Of a stretch of DNA of 64,000 nt, positions 20,061 to 29,617 are shown in pieces; positions within the stretch are counted from its first letter, which is position 1, and each line of letters starts with the position of its first letter. Under the pieces are notes generated by a model. It had not been told where the DNA came from and did not search any database. It was given only the letters and a program-made list of their open reading frames with translations. The translations under genes and the position numbers were made by a program. The DNA is from Thermococcus sp. CX2. GTDB lineage: Archaea; Methanobacteriota_B; Thermococci; Thermococcales; Thermococcaceae. The stretch covers positions 434,001 to 498,000 of the forward strand of contig NZ_SNUQ01000001.1 in assembly GCF_012027555.1 (NCBI RefSeq), given 5' to 3'.

Positions 20061-20103
20061 GCACCCAATCTTCCGCCAGCGCTTTCGTCAGAAAGGGCTG
20101 TTA

Positions 20104-20181
20104 TGGTGGGCCCGCGGGGATTCGAACCCCGGACCTCCACCTTGTCAGGGTGGCGTCATAACCAGTCTAGACCACGGGCCC
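20104..20181 (-). tRNA. tRNA-Val (GAC anticodon)
   Basis: The minus strand gives acceptor GGGCCCG/CGGGCCC, anticodon stem CCACC/GGTGG with loop CTGACAA (anticodon GAC) and T loop TTCGAAT. CCA is encoded at 20104-20106. It follows tRNA-Ala by ten bases and probably shares its promoter. Confidence 0.95.
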
Positions 20182-20191
20182 AACCCAAGGA

Positions 20192-20269
<78 letters not shown>

Positions 20270-20305
20270 ACTTCCCATCGACGCCGTAATCACCTACCAA
20301 GGTGG

Positions 20306-20316
20306 ATTTATAAATT
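20306..20316. promoter_or_regulatory. Symmetric TATA element between tRNA-Ala and the M20 gene
   Basis: GGATTTATAAATTT reads as a TATA box on both strands. It lies about 40 bases from tRNA-Ala on one side and about 70 bases from the M20 start at 20385 on the other, so it may serve either or both. Confidence 0.45.
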
Positions 20317-20384
20317 TTTTGGTCTTTTCAGATGAGCATCGAAAAGCTAATATTGGGGCTTGCAAGATTAATGATGGTGATAGC

Positions 20385-21533
20385 ATGAACCCAGTTGAAG
20401 AAGCCCTCAAGATTAAGGAGGAGATAATCGCGTGGAGAAGGGACTTCCACATGTACCCAGAGCTCAAGTACGAGGAGGAGAGAACCTCCAAGATAGTTGA
20501 GGAGCACCTGCGCGAGTGGGGCTACAGGATCAAGCGCGTCGGCACTGGTATCATAGCAGACATAGGAGCGGGCGAAAGAACGATAGCCCTCCGCGCGGAT
20601 ATGGACGCTCTGCCGGTCCAGGAAGAGAACAACGTTCCCTACAAGTCGAAGATTCCAGGCAAGATGCACGCCTGCGGACACGATGCACATACCGCCATGC
20701 TCCTCGGAGCGGCCAAGATAATAGCCGAGCACAGTGAGGAGCTCAATGGAAGGGTTAGGCTCATCTTCCAGCCGGCTGAGGAAGGCGGAAACGGAGCATT
20801 GAAGATGATCGAAGGCGGAGCTCTGGATGGAGTAGATGCAATCTTCGGCTTCCATGTCTGGATGGACCTGCCGAGCGGAGTTATAGGAATACGCGATGGC
20901 CCATTCCTGGCTGGAGCTGGAATATTCAATGCCCTGATTAAGGGCAAGGGCGGCCACGGTGCCTCGCCTCACGAGACTATCGACCCAATTCCAATAGCTG
21001 CGGAAACCATACTGGCCCTCCAGACCATAGTGAGCAGGAACGTTGACCCGATAGAGAGTGGCGTCATCAGCGTTACCTCCATCTGCGGCGGGACGGCATT
21101 CAACGTGATTCCCGAGGAGGTCAAGCTTAAAGGAACGATAAGGTTCTTCAAGCCAGAGGTGGGCGAGCTAATAGTGAGGAGAATGAAGGAGATATTTGAG
21201 GGTGTAACGAAGGCCCACGGCGCTTCATACGAGCTCGACATTGAGGAGCTGACGCCGCCGACGGTGAACGATAAGAGAATGGCAGACTTTGCGAGGAAAG
21301 TGGCCGACAAATACGGCCTTACATGGGGCGAGGTCAAGCCGACGATGGGCGCAGAGGACTTCTCCTTCTATCTCCAGAAGGTTCCCGGGGTGTTTTTGGC
21401 CCTTGGCATAAGGAACGAGGAGAAGGGAATAGTCTATCCCCACCACCATCCCAAGTTCGACGTCGATGAGGAAGTTCTGCACCTCGGAACGGCAATGGAG
21501 GTCGCTCTGGCTTTCGAGTTCTTAAGGGAATGA
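20385..21533 (+). CDS. M20D family amidohydrolase/carboxypeptidase
   Basis: The 382-residue metal enzyme has the M20 core: LRADMDALPV, CGHDAHTAMLLG (metal ligands), PAEEGGNGALKMI (catalytic Glu pair), GGHGASPHET in the lid/dimer domain and a final HHPKFDVDE. Relatives hydrolyse N-acyl amino acids, hippurate-like amides or C-terminal residues; Thermococcales members are described as carboxypeptidases or aminoacylases. ATG 20385 follows GGTGATAGC; the longer GTG start at 20319 overlaps the promoter. Confidence 0.88.
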   Translation: MNPVEEALKIKEEIIAWRRDFHMYPELKYEEERTSKIVEEHLREWGYRIKRVGTGIIADIGAGERTIALRADMDALPVQEENNVPYKSKIPGKMHACGHDAHTAMLLGAAKIIAEHSEELNGRVRLIFQPAEEGGNGALKMIEGGALDGVDAIFGFHVWMDLPSGVIGIRDGPFLAGAGIFNALIKGKGGHGASPHETIDPIPIAAETILALQTIVSRNVDPIESGVISVTSICGGTAFNVIPEEVKLKGTIRFFKPEVGELIVRRMKEIFEGVTKAHGASYELDIEELTPPTVNDKRMADFARKVADKYGLTWGEVKPTMGAEDFSFYLQKVPGVFLALGIRNEEKGIVYPHHHPKFDVDEEVLHLGTAMEVALAFEFLRE

Positions 21534-21550
21534 TCCATTTCCTTTTTACC

Positions 21551-22468
21551 CTATTGGAGATGCCTGCCGAGTATTATGTTTTCGCCAAGAACCCTGGGCT
21601 TGAGTTCCCCCAGAACGGTTTCATCAACGACGGTGCGAACCTTTTTGAACCCGATCTCCCTTGCCCGTCCCAGGATAAGGGGAAGGTCCTCCCGCCTGCC
21701 CCACAGGAACAGCGTGCCCCCATCGCCAGAGGGCAATCCCCTGAGCACGTAGTAGGACTCACCGAGCATTCCGCTCTCAAAAGGTATAACATCGTCCACA
21801 CCGGCTATCCTGTCCCTGAAGGAAACGAACCAGTAGTGGTACGAGCTCTGGAACCTTCCCGCGACCATTTCGAGGGCCTTCACGTCGTCCCAAGAGAACT
21901 CGAATGTTTCAGGATCTTTCGGAGGTTCAGGGAACTTTGAAGTATCGAACTCGACGATGCTGGCCCTATAGACGACCTCTGAAACGCCTATTTTCTTGTA
22001 GAATCCGACGGCACTTGGATCGGGAGTTGCGGTGAAAAGTCTGCACCCCCTCTCCAGAGCAAGTTCCTCCAAGAACTCCACTATTGCCCGTCCAACTCCA
22101 CGTTCCCTGAATTCCCTGTGAACTTCGATAACATCCAGGTGCGCTATTTTGGTAATCTCCCCATGCACGGGTTCTTCGCTTATCAGAAGTTCGGCCTCGC
22201 CAACGATCCTCCCATCTACTTCAGCCACCACTGCAATCTGCCCCTCAAGAAGGAGATTGTTTAGGTGAACCGCACAGCTCTCGATGCTCATCCAGGGGCC
22301 GCCGTGGAGATAGCGCTCGCTTACGCTCAGCTCCTCATAGTGGGCCTCCTCAACCCTTCCGCCTTCTCGTTTAAGCCACCGCTCAATTCCGGATCGGTGG
22401 ACGTCAACTATTCCAGCCACGTCTTCAAGCGTCGCAATCCGCACGTTCAGGGTCGAGACCATAGCCAT
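21551..22468 (-). CDS. GNAT family N-acetyltransferase
   Basis: The 305-residue protein carries a GNAT domain at about residues 10-180, with acetyl-CoA loop REFRERGVGRAIVEFLEELA and the preceding strand IAHLDVIEVH; the C-terminal 120 residues form a second, less recognisable domain. Acceptor substrate unknown. Two ATGs, 22468 and 22462, are possible after GGGGAGCTT; I use the first. It lies ten bases after the HAD phosphatase gene, same direction. Confidence 0.75.
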   Translation of the reverse strand: MAMVSTLNVRIATLEDVAGIVDVHRSGIERWLKREGGRVEEAHYEELSVSERYLHGGPWMSIESCAVHLNNLLLEGQIAVVAEVDGRIVGEAELLISEEPVHGEITKIAHLDVIEVHREFRERGVGRAIVEFLEELALERGCRLFTATPDPSAVGFYKKIGVSEVVYRASIVEFDTSKFPEPPKDPETFEFSWDDVKALEMVAGRFQSSYHYWFVSFRDRIAGVDDVIPFESGMLGESYYVLRGLPSGDGGTLFLWGRREDLPLILGRAREIGFKKVRTVVDETVLGELKPRVLGENIILGRHLQ

Positions 22469-22478
22469 AAGCTCCCCT

Positions 22479-23189
22479 CTATTCCTTCGCGAGGTACCCG
22501 AACTTCCGGAGGATATGTACTATTCCCTCCGCCCCTCCCTCGCCGTAGGTCGCCCGCGTCACGTAGTCGGCTTCAGCTTTCAGTGTCTCCGGGGCCTGTC
22601 CAACGGCCACGCGGTAGCCAACAACGCGGAAGGCATCGAGGTCGTTCTCACCGTCGCCAACGTGAGCAACCTCTTTCGGACTTATGCCGAGAATCTCGCA
22701 GGCCTTCTCTATGCCCGTCCCCTTGTTTATCCAGGGCTTCTTGATGTGTATGGCAAAGCCGGAGTCAACAGCTATCAAGTTGAGTCCCAGCTCTTCTATG
22801 AGCCCTCTAACTTTCTCGACGGGAATCGTGCGCATTACCACGAGACCCGCCTTTCTTTCAGGCATCGAGAAGCTGAGAACGGCCTCGGGATAGCGCCTCT
22901 TTATCTCGCTCCAGAGGATCCACTCCTCGTCCATCATTGTGAGGTATATCCTCTTTCTCAAACGGCCGTCCTTTACTGAGAGGGCACCGCCATCCTCAGC
23001 CACGACCGGCCCGGTGGTCCCTATCATTATTGCCATCGCCTCGGCAAATGGTATAGAATTGCCCGTGACGAGCATGACCGGAACACCGAGGCTCTCAGCG
23101 AGCCTTATGGCCTTTAGAGCATCCTCGTGGAGCCGCCTGTCTGGATAAGTGATGGTGCCGTCTATGTCGAGAGATATGGCTTTAATCAT
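22479..23189 (-). CDS. Phosphoglycolate phosphatase-like HAD hydrolase
   Basis: The 236-residue protein is an HAD Cof-type (C2B cap) phosphatase: motif [10 protein letters not shown], motif II VTGN, motif III lysine near KGTGIEKA, motif [14 protein letters not shown]. It matches archaeal phosphoglycolate phosphatases (TA0175-like) in size and motifs. ATG 23189 follows GGGTGAAGAGA. Confidence 0.85.
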   Translation of the reverse strand: MIKAISLDIDGTITYPDRRLHEDALKAIRLAESLGVPVMLVTGNSIPFAEAMAIMIGTTGPVVAEDGGALSVKDGRLRKRIYLTMMDEEWILWSEIKRRYPEAVLSFSMPERKAGLVVMRTIPVEKVRGLIEELGLNLIAVDSGFAIHIKKPWINKGTGIEKACEILGISPKEVAHVGDGENDLDAFRVVGYRVAVGQAPETLKAEADYVTRATYGEGGAEGIVHILRKFGYLAKE

Positions 23190-23253
23190 TCTCTTCACCC
23201 TAAGGCCACTCAACGGCCACCGATAAAAGGGTTTCTTCCCATTCTTGTGGTGG

Positions 23254-24504
23254 CTAATGGTCCTTCATTATCTCCCTCAGGACACTCGTGGCGTAAACCC
23301 CCTTGGGCAGGAAAAAGCGGAAGCACATTCCTACGTCTGAGACATAGCCGTAGGTCAGGCCGAGGGGCCTTATGAGAAGTTCTCTCCTGCCACCGGGCTC
23401 GGCCATTGGTTTTGGGAGCCTTTTGAAGTCGTCCAGTGTTATCCCCTCGGCATCGAGCAGCTCTTCCTCAAGTCTTCCAGGAATACCTCTGGCGCGCCTC
23501 ATGGCGAAGCCGAAGAGAGGGCCCGAGACCATCGCCTGACCCTTGTGGATTTTCTCATTGACGAATCCAATGTTGGTCTCAGTCACGCGGTAGGTTCTAT
23601 CGCGGTAAGGTACTCCTCCCTTAACCTGGATGACAATATCACCCACAAGGGCCTCGTTAAGCGGCAGACCCTCCTCGATGCGGCGCGAGATGTAGAGGTT
23701 GAAGAGGTAGGACTGATAGGCGTGGATGAAGATGCGCATTATGGGCAACGGAAGCGAGAGAAATGCCTTTCTCCAGCTGCCGGTCTCTCGGTACCTGTAC
23801 AGCATCGCCCGCTCATAGCGAAGGAACTTTGGGAACTCCTCCAGAGCCCTGTTAACGTCTCCCGTTTCCCAGAAGGTTTTCCTCGCCTCGTCCCCCTCCA
23901 TGTTCCCCCCGTGGGCCCCCAGGAAAAGCCTCGCAGCGCCCTCAAAGTCGCCCTTCAGGAGGAGCTTCCCAATCAGGTGGTTCGTAACGCGCCTCTCGCC
24001 GAAGCGCTGGTAGCCGAAGTAGTTGGGGAAGCCGCCCTTAGACCGAAGCTCCCTCACTATCTCCTTCGTCCTCTCAAAGGCGCCCTCATCCACATCCCTG
24101 ACGATTATCCTGAAGCGGTTGCCGAGCAAATGGCCGAGCTTTAAAGGTTTTCCGTAGCCGATGAACTTCAACTCTACATCCCTGATTTGAACGGCCTCAA
24201 CCTTCTCCTTGGCCTCCCCCGGCACGCTGATGTACTGGTAGGTTACCGCGTGCCTGTCCTTTGTCCCGGCGAAGCCTATCTCCCTATGAGAAATCCCCGC
24301 GCGCTTGGCTATCTCCTTTATGGCTGCCATGGTGTCCCAGTTGCGCTTCTTGAGGAGGAAGATAGCATGCTTTTTTCCCTCGAAGATGCTCGGCAGGGGC
24401 TCCTCCATAACGATGAAGTCCTCGGGCTCAACTTTAATTCTCCCGCCTATGCCGGGCTTTTCGCTCAAATACTTAAACTGGGAGAAGAACTCGCAGTAGT
24501 CCAT
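23254..24504 (-). CDS. truD: tRNA pseudouridine synthase TruD
   Basis: The 416-residue enzyme isomerises a uridine in tRNA (position 13 in known members). The TruD signature [21 protein letters not shown] contains the catalytic Asp, followed by [11 protein letters not shown] and the insertion domain [14 protein letters not shown] 24504 follows GGTGTGAGAG, three bases after the Pth2 stop, so the two translation-related genes are co-transcribed. Confidence 0.93.
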   Translation of the reverse strand: MDYCEFFSQFKYLSEKPGIGGRIKVEPEDFIVMEEPLPSIFEGKKHAIFLLKKRNWDTMAAIKEIAKRAGISHREIGFAGTKDRHAVTYQYISVPGEAKEKVEAVQIRDVELKFIGYGKPLKLGHLLGNRFRIIVRDVDEGAFERTKEIVRELRSKGGFPNYFGYQRFGERRVTNHLIGKLLLKGDFEGAARLFLGAHGGNMEGDEARKTFWETGDVNRALEEFPKFLRYERAMLYRYRETGSWRKAFLSLPLPIMRIFIHAYQSYLFNLYISRRIEEGLPLNEALVGDIVIQVKGGVPYRDRTYRVTETNIGFVNEKIHKGQAMVSGPLFGFAMRRARGIPGRLEEELLDAEGITLDDFKRLPKPMAEPGGRRELLIRPLGLTYGYVSDVGMCFRFFLPKGVYATSVLREIMKDH

Positions 24505-24507
24505 CTC

Positions 24508-24864
24508 TCACACCAGCTTCAGATGTCCCGTAACCTTGTCCACGAGCTCCTCCGGGGCAGGGCCGACCGCGAGGCATGTTATCGTTCCGGGCGGTATCTC
24601 GGTCAGGCCCGCGTCGCGTATGAGGGCCGTTGGAATACCGAGCTTCTCTGCGTGGGCCTTCAGCTCGAAGAGCTCCTTCTCGTTTTCTGCTTTAACGACG
24701 ACTTTCTTTTGCCCCTCGTGGAACCAGTTTTTGAACCACTCCGGCTTCTCTTTTTGCGCCTTTATCGCCGCGGTTACGGCTCCGTGTGCCACCTGGACGG
24801 CCAACTTGCCTTTACTAAGCTTCAAATCCTTCCTTATGACCATGACCTGCTTGTACCTGAACAT
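24508..24864 (-). CDS. pth2: Peptidyl-tRNA hydrolase, archaeal type (Pth2)
   Basis: The 118-residue enzyme recycles peptidyl-tRNA. Motifs MVIRKDLKLSKGKLAVQVAH, ALIRDAGLTEIPPGT and CLAVGPAPEELVDKV are characteristic. ATG 24864 follows GGGATGGGAG. It is upstream of truD in one operon. Confidence 0.95.
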   Translation of the reverse strand: MFRYKQVMVIRKDLKLSKGKLAVQVAHGAVTAAIKAQKEKPEWFKNWFHEGQKKVVVKAENEKELFELKAHAEKLGIPTALIRDAGLTEIPPGTITCLAVGPAPEELVDKVTGHLKLV

Positions 24865-24922
24865 CTCCCATCCCGTGGAGAGTGAGAAAAGGGGCTTATA
24901 AATTTAAGGAGAGGAAAAAAGC

Positions 24923-26968
24923 TCAGAGCTCGACTATCTCGGAGCTTTTCTGCTCTTCTTCAGCTTTCTTGGGAAGTCCACCTGGGCGCCTGTGCTTCTT
25001 CCTCTCGAGCTTCTCCCTGAGCTTCTCGGATTCACTCCAGTACCTGTATGTCAGACCCGCGAAGACAGCGGTCAGGATTATGAAGACGATTCCAACGCCT
25101 TTCCATATGTTGGTTGTTGGGTTGTACCTCGCGGCGATGGCCTCTATCTTTTCGGCGACTGGAGCAGGATCGCTCATGTTGGCGAGAACCTGGTCGATGT
25201 ACTTCGGAAGTTCCTCGGAGCTCGGATAAACCGGAACTTCCTTAACGATAACTTTCGGCGGGATGCTGTTTATAGTGACGAGGTTTCCGAACTCAGTTCT
25301 GTGCTCCCCGCCGAGCGGGTCTGCATAGAGGAGGATTGCCCTTATGCTGGTGAGGTTCTCCTTGAGGACTTTGAGATCCACCTGGACCGTCTTGGTCTCT
25401 CCCGCCTTTATGGTTCCAACATCAACCTCGGTTGGGCCATCGACGCTGCTGGGCAGGCTGAGAACGAGCGTGGCATTCTGGATGAATTCATAGTCCGGGT
25501 TCCCATCGGCAGCCTTAAGGGTGAACTTGACGCTGACTGTGTCGCCAACGTTGGCCGTGACGTAGTTGCCCCAGGTTCCGTTGTACGCTACGGCAGTAAC
25601 GTCAATATCGGGGATGTTGTACACTTTAATCCCGGTTAAGACAGAGGAATAGACCGTTCTCTTCTGTCCAGTCTCGAGACTCTGCTCATCGTAGAAAGTG
25701 ACCATCGCCTTTCCGATGTCAAATTCCCCGACTTTGGTCGGTTTGAGGACGTAGATAAGCGCAGGCATGTTGGTGAACGCCGGAAGCGTCTTGAGGTTCC
25801 AGGTCTTGGTCATGCTAACGAGCTCAAAGTCGCTCGGTATCGGGGCCGCGACGCTGACGTCGTAGGCGTCACCCCTACCGAGGTTCTCGACGTTTATAAC
25901 GACAACCAGGTTGTCATTGAGGAGTATCTCCTTGGGAGTGGCGTCTATCTTGGCAATGACGTTGGCCTGCCTGAGTATCGGAGTTACCTGGGCACCAACG
26001 GGAGCGTAAATCCTGATGATGGCCCGCTTGTAATCCGGCTCGACACTCTGGACGGAAAGCTTGAGCGGGGCGCTGGGGGCATCCTTTGGAACGTCTCCAA
26101 CCTCCAGGAACATCGTTCCAAGGCTCTGGTCGCCCTTGAAGATCTCGACTTTGGCAACATCTGGGATTGTTGAGAGTAACTTGACGTAGTAAGTGGTGTT
26201 GTCCACGGTTATCGGCAGCTTCTCATTGACGTAGAGGATGTCGTTGTAGACGAGAACCGTCTCAACGGGAGTTGTCGAGGGAGTTGTCTCTTCTCCTTCC
26301 CTTATTATCTTGAAGTCTGTTGAGGCCACTCTGGGGACGTAGACGTCTACTACTGCCGGACCGTCACTGGTGGTGTTCAGGAGCTGGATGTAAACGTAGT
26401 TCGAGTAAGAGTAAACGTCACCGAGCTTGTACCTGACGCTTCCACCGGCACCTTCGGTTATCACGAGGGTCTGGGTCTCGCCATATGGGAGGGTCACGAG
26501 GAACGTAGCCTGAGTGTCGGACGCGGAGGTAAGTTTTATGCTTATCTGGGGGAAGCCCTCTGGCAGGGTTACGCTCTCCCCAACGTTCAGGCTGTGGCCT
26601 GAGAGGAGCTTCTGAAGTGGAGACTGGATCTCAAGAAGGACTGTCTTGGTGTCTGACCTAATCCATGTCACGGAAACGTTCAGGTACTGGTTGTCTGCTG
26701 AAGGATAAACGAACGATTCGCCCTGCCCCACAACGTAGAGCTTTTCTCCGTCGGGCCCGTTAACCTGGAAGCTCAGCCTGCTCCAGTACATATCAACGTC
26801 AATGAACTGTATCTCAAACGGGCCCAGAACTGCCTTGTCTTTCAGTCCCAGGGAGACTCCTGTGATGCTCGCGTACTCGGGCACCGTCGCGGATTTTACT
26901 AAGTGCACCATAGGTGTCAGGGAGAGAAGCAGCAGACCCAACAGGATTAAAGTGATAGCCTTTTTCAT
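24923..26968 (-). CDS. Secreted, membrane-anchored surface protein with CARDB-like domains
   Basis: The 681-residue protein begins with a signal peptide (MKKAITLILLGLLLLSLTP), continues with beta-rich domains including CARDB-like units (ILLNDNLVVVINVENLGRGD, then FTLKAADGNPD), and ends with one membrane helix (VGIVFIILTAVFAGLTY) and a basic cytoplasmic tail. The order suggests an S-layer-associated or envelope protein facing outward. Comparable Thermococcales proteins are annotated as S-layer-like. ATG 26968 follows GGAGGCTGGAAAT. Partner unknown. Confidence 0.75.
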   Translation of the reverse strand: MKKAITLILLGLLLLSLTPMVHLVKSATVPEYASITGVSLGLKDKAVLGPFEIQFIDVDMYWSRLSFQVNGPDGEKLYVVGQGESFVYPSADNQYLNVSVTWIRSDTKTVLLEIQSPLQKLLSGHSLNVGESVTLPEGFPQISIKLTSASDTQATFLVTLPYGETQTLVITEGAGGSVRYKLGDVYSYSNYVYIQLLNTTSDGPAVVDVYVPRVASTDFKIIREGEETTPSTTPVETVLVYNDILYVNEKLPITVDNTTYYVKLLSTIPDVAKVEIFKGDQSLGTMFLEVGDVPKDAPSAPLKLSVQSVEPDYKRAIIRIYAPVGAQVTPILRQANVIAKIDATPKEILLNDNLVVVINVENLGRGDAYDVSVAAPIPSDFELVSMTKTWNLKTLPAFTNMPALIYVLKPTKVGEFDIGKAMVTFYDEQSLETGQKRTVYSSVLTGIKVYNIPDIDVTAVAYNGTWGNYVTANVGDTVSVKFTLKAADGNPDYEFIQNATLVLSLPSSVDGPTEVDVGTIKAGETKTVQVDLKVLKENLTSIRAILLYADPLGGEHRTEFGNLVTINSIPPKVIVKEVPVYPSSEELPKYIDQVLANMSDPAPVAEKIEAIAARYNPTTNIWKGVGIVFIILTAVFAGLTYRYWSESEKLREKLERKKHRRPGGLPKKAEEEQKSSEIVEL

Positions 26969-27028
26969 ATTTCCAGCCTCCAAAGAGTAGTCAACTAATC
27001 ACCAAAAGGAAAAGGTAGTATAAAGGCG

Positions 27029-28345
27029 TTACGGTGTGAGCCTTCTTCTGTCCCTCGGGAAGAGTATGACTTCCCTGATGTTATTCAGGTCAAGCATCTG
27101 CTTGATGAGCCTCTCGGCTCCAAGTCCGAAGCCTCCATGTGGTGGCATGCCGTAGCGGAAGGCCTTGAGGTAGAACTCGAAGCTCTCCGGGTTCAGTCCC
27201 TTCTCCCTTATCTGCTCAACGAGGACATCTACCCTGTGCTCCCTCTGGCCGCCCGAGGTTATCTCGACACCGCGGTATTCGAGGTCGAATGCACGGCAGA
27301 TCTCTGGCTTATCATCATATTTCATTATGTAGAATGGCTTGGCCTCGCTCGGATAGCGGTAGAGGAAGTAGATCGGCGCGTTCTCGTTCTCGAGCATGTA
27401 CTTTCCGAGGAGCCTCTCGCCTTCAGTGTCTATGTCCTCGCCCCAGGGAATCTCCTTGCCAAGATCCGCTAGGATTTCAAGGGCATCATCGTAGGTGACG
27501 CGCCTGAATGGAGTCTTGACTTCCTCCAGCTCGAAGCCAAGGGTCTGGAGCTCCTTTTCGTTGTGCTCGCGGATGTAGTTGACGGTGTGAGCCACAAGCC
27601 TTTCGAGGAGCTCCATTACCTCCCCCTCGTTCTCGATGAATGCTATCTCGGCATCTATGCTCCAGGCCTCGTTGAGGTGCCTCGTCGTGTTGTGTTCCTC
27701 GGCTCTGAAAATCGGGGCGATTTCATAAACGCGGTCGAGGCCACTAGCCATCATTATCTGCTTGTAGAGCTGCGGGCTCTGGGCGAGGAAGGCGTCCTTC
27801 TCGAAGTACTTCATTGGGAAGAGCTCGGTGCCGCCCTCCGTTGCCGTGGCTATTATCTTTGGCGTGTGGATTTCTACGAAGCCCTCGCTGTGGAAGAAGT
27901 CCCTGACGGCATTGAAGAGGCTTGAGCGTATCTTGAATATCGCCATTACCTCCGGCCTTCTGACGTCCATAAAGCGGTTGTCAAGGCGAGTGTCCAGCTC
28001 CGCCTTGACTTTTCCCGTCGGGTCGAGCGGGAGCGGGCTCTGGGCCCTGCTTAGGACCTCGAGCTTCTCGGGGAGAATTTCGAAGCCGAGCTTGGCCTTT
28101 GGCGTGAAGTTCACGATGCCCTCAACAGCTATTACGTCCTCACTGTTAAGCTTGGGTATGAGCTTGAATATCTCGGGGTCAACCTTCTTCTTGGGTGCGG
28201 TTATCTGGACTATACCTTCTCTGTCCCTTATCCAAAGGAACTTTATTCCACCGAGGTCCTTAACTTCCCAGACCCAGCCGGCAACTTTAACCTTCTGGCC
28301 GTTTAACTCCTCGGTTATCTGACTCGAATAGTGCGTCCTGTACAT
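27029..28345 (-). CDS. aspS: Aspartyl-tRNA synthetase (archaeal type)
   Basis: The 438-residue class II synthetase has an N-terminal OB-fold anticodon domain (KVKVAGWVWEVKDLGGIKF) and catalytic motifs 2 (FRAEEHNTTRHLNEAW) and 3 (GFGLGAERLIKQML). Its length equals that of the structurally known Thermococcus kodakarensis enzyme. ATG 28345 follows GGAGGTTGTGGAG; the longer frame would overlap the upstream KH gene. It lies 28 bases downstream of that gene. Confidence 0.96.
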   Translation of the reverse strand: MYRTHYSSQITEELNGQKVKVAGWVWEVKDLGGIKFLWIRDREGIVQITAPKKKVDPEIFKLIPKLNSEDVIAVEGIVNFTPKAKLGFEILPEKLEVLSRAQSPLPLDPTGKVKAELDTRLDNRFMDVRRPEVMAIFKIRSSLFNAVRDFFHSEGFVEIHTPKIIATATEGGTELFPMKYFEKDAFLAQSPQLYKQIMMASGLDRVYEIAPIFRAEEHNTTRHLNEAWSIDAEIAFIENEGEVMELLERLVAHTVNYIREHNEKELQTLGFELEEVKTPFRRVTYDDALEILADLGKEIPWGEDIDTEGERLLGKYMLENENAPIYFLYRYPSEAKPFYIMKYDDKPEICRAFDLEYRGVEITSGGQREHRVDVLVEQIREKGLNPESFEFYLKAFRYGMPPHGGFGLGAERLIKQMLDLNNIREVILFPRDRRRLTP

Positions 28346-28373
28346 CTCCACAACCTCCATAAGAAAAAAGAAG

Positions 28374-28886
28374 TCAGATGAAGTCCATTTTAACTTCCTC
28401 CCCAACTATCTGGGAGAGTATGCTCTCGAGCACCTCGGCCTTTTCTGGGAGCTTCTTTCTGTCCCTGCCGAGGACGAGGACCTTGTAGTAGGTTCCTCCT
28501 CCAGGCTTGTAGACGATATTAACACCGAAGACGCTCGCTGGGTAGAGCAGGTCGGTGGCGAGCTTCTTGACGTCGTCGGTTCCCTTCACTTCAACGCTCT
28601 CGATGACCCTTATCCTCTTTCCGAGCTCCCTCATGAGGGCCTTGATGTTCTTGCCGCCCTTTCCGATGGTTATCGGCACGTCGCCCTCTCCGACCATAAT
28701 TATTATAAGGTCTCCAGCCTCGACGGCCCTCTTGAACTCAATATCAACGTCGCCAATAAGCTTGTAGAGGAGTCTCGCAACGGTAACGTCAAGCTCGGAG
28801 ATAACCCCCTCCTGAAGTTTTTTCTCGTCAGCCGGGCACAGAATGTCGTCGGTCTTCAAACACACCTCACAGATTGGTGCCTTCAT
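28374..28886 (-). CDS. KH-domain protein (NusA-like)
   Basis: The 170-residue protein starts with a Cys-rich knuckle (CEVCLKTDDILCPAD) and holds two KH-type folds; the GXXG loop appears as IGKGGKNIKALMRELG. It belongs to the archaeal NusA-related group of RNA-binding proteins. Strong ribosome binding site GGGGAGGTGAGGAG before ATG 28886. Adjacent to aspS, same strand. A role in transcription or translation is likely but unproven. Confidence 0.8.
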   Translation of the reverse strand: MKAPICEVCLKTDDILCPADEKKLQEGVISELDVTVARLLYKLIGDVDIEFKRAVEAGDLIIIMVGEGDVPITIGKGGKNIKALMRELGKRIRVIESVEVKGTDDVKKLATDLLYPASVFGVNIVYKPGGGTYYKVLVLGRDRKKLPEKAEVLESILSQIVGEEVKMDFI

Positions 28887-28988
28887 CTCCTCACCTCCCC
28901 TTGCCTGAAGAATGACCTTGAAGGGCTAAACCTTAATTCCGAGGGTTGTTTAAAAACCTTATTATGGAAGAAAAGGCTAGAAGGGAGT

Positions 28989-29609
28989 TCAGATTTCTCC
29001 CTCTATCTCGCGCCTTATGCGCTCTATGAACTCCACGGTAAAGCGGTGCCGCTCTTCCGCCATCTTTCTGGCGGTTTCGGTATACATGAGGTCTTTCAGC
29101 TTGAGTATCTTCTCCTCGAAGTGTTCCAGTGATGCATCTATATCCCTGCCGTGCTCGCCGGAATACATGAAGACCCTAGCAATGCCTATCGCGCCTATTG
29201 CGTCGAGCTTGTCAGCATCACTCAGAATTTTAGCCTCCAGGGTTCTTGGTTCCGGACCGCGGGAGAAGCGGTGGGCTTCTATGGCATGGACAACGGCTTC
29301 AACCTTTTCCTCCGGATAGCCCAAGCTCCTCAGGTAGTGCCTCGCTATCCTCGCCCCCTCGGCAGCGTGATCCTCGACCTTTCCGGCGCTCTCGAGGGGC
29401 CTCGCAACGTCATGAAGGAGGGCCGCCAGGGCCAGAATCTCTAAATCGGCACCTTCCTCTCTGCCTATGTGCATGCACAGGTTGAAAACGCGCTCTACGT
29501 GGCTGAAGCCATGCGTCCCTTCGCGTTCGAAGAAGTGCTCCGCAAACTCCCTCGTGCGTTCTATGAGCTTGAGGCTCTCTTCATCGGTTATGAAATTATC
29601 CAGCTTCAT
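28989..29609 (-). CDS. HD-domain phosphohydrolase
   Basis: The 206-residue protein has the complete HD signature: GFSHVERV (first His), ALLHDVARP (His-Asp), VEAHR-type histidines in VVHAIEAHRFS and a final Asp in ILSDADKLDAIG. These bind one or two metals and hydrolyse phosphoester substrates such as nucleotides. It resembles bacterial and archaeal uncharacterised YedJ-like hydrolases. It starts eight bases after the stop of the glutamate-cyclase-like gene. Confidence 0.85.
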   Translation of the reverse strand: MKLDNFITDEESLKLIERTREFAEHFFEREGTHGFSHVERVFNLCMHIGREEGADLEILALAALLHDVARPLESAGKVEDHAAEGARIARHYLRSLGYPEEKVEAVVHAIEAHRFSRGPEPRTLEAKILSDADKLDAIGAIGIARVFMYSGEHGRDIDASLEHFEEKILKLKDLMYTETARKMAEERHRFTVEFIERIRREIEGEI

Positions 29610-29617
29610 TCCACCAC

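Larger units (their letters stand above)
19565..20099. mobile_element. Non-coding element with terminal inverted repeats 3' of a tRNA pair
   Basis: The segment is bounded by imperfect inverted repeats: left end 19565-19594 and right end 20071-20099 share AGCCCTT at the tip and AGCGCTGGCGGAA inside, with 9-10 unlike bases between. The interior has no convincing gene (short open frames only), is AT-richer than its surroundings, and holds two copies of a hairpin repeat (19688-19840 and 19951-20060) plus a perfect hairpin CAAGCTTTT-AGA-AAAAGCTTG at 19833-19853. It lies four bases from the 3' end of tRNA-Val. I see no clear target-site duplication. It may be a MITE-like relic or a structured RNA locus. 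Confidence 0.55.

Noticed and set aside
20104-20181. Reading this tRNA as tRNA-Asp
   Set aside because: The loop CTGACAA gives anticodon GAC (Val); Asp would need GTC.
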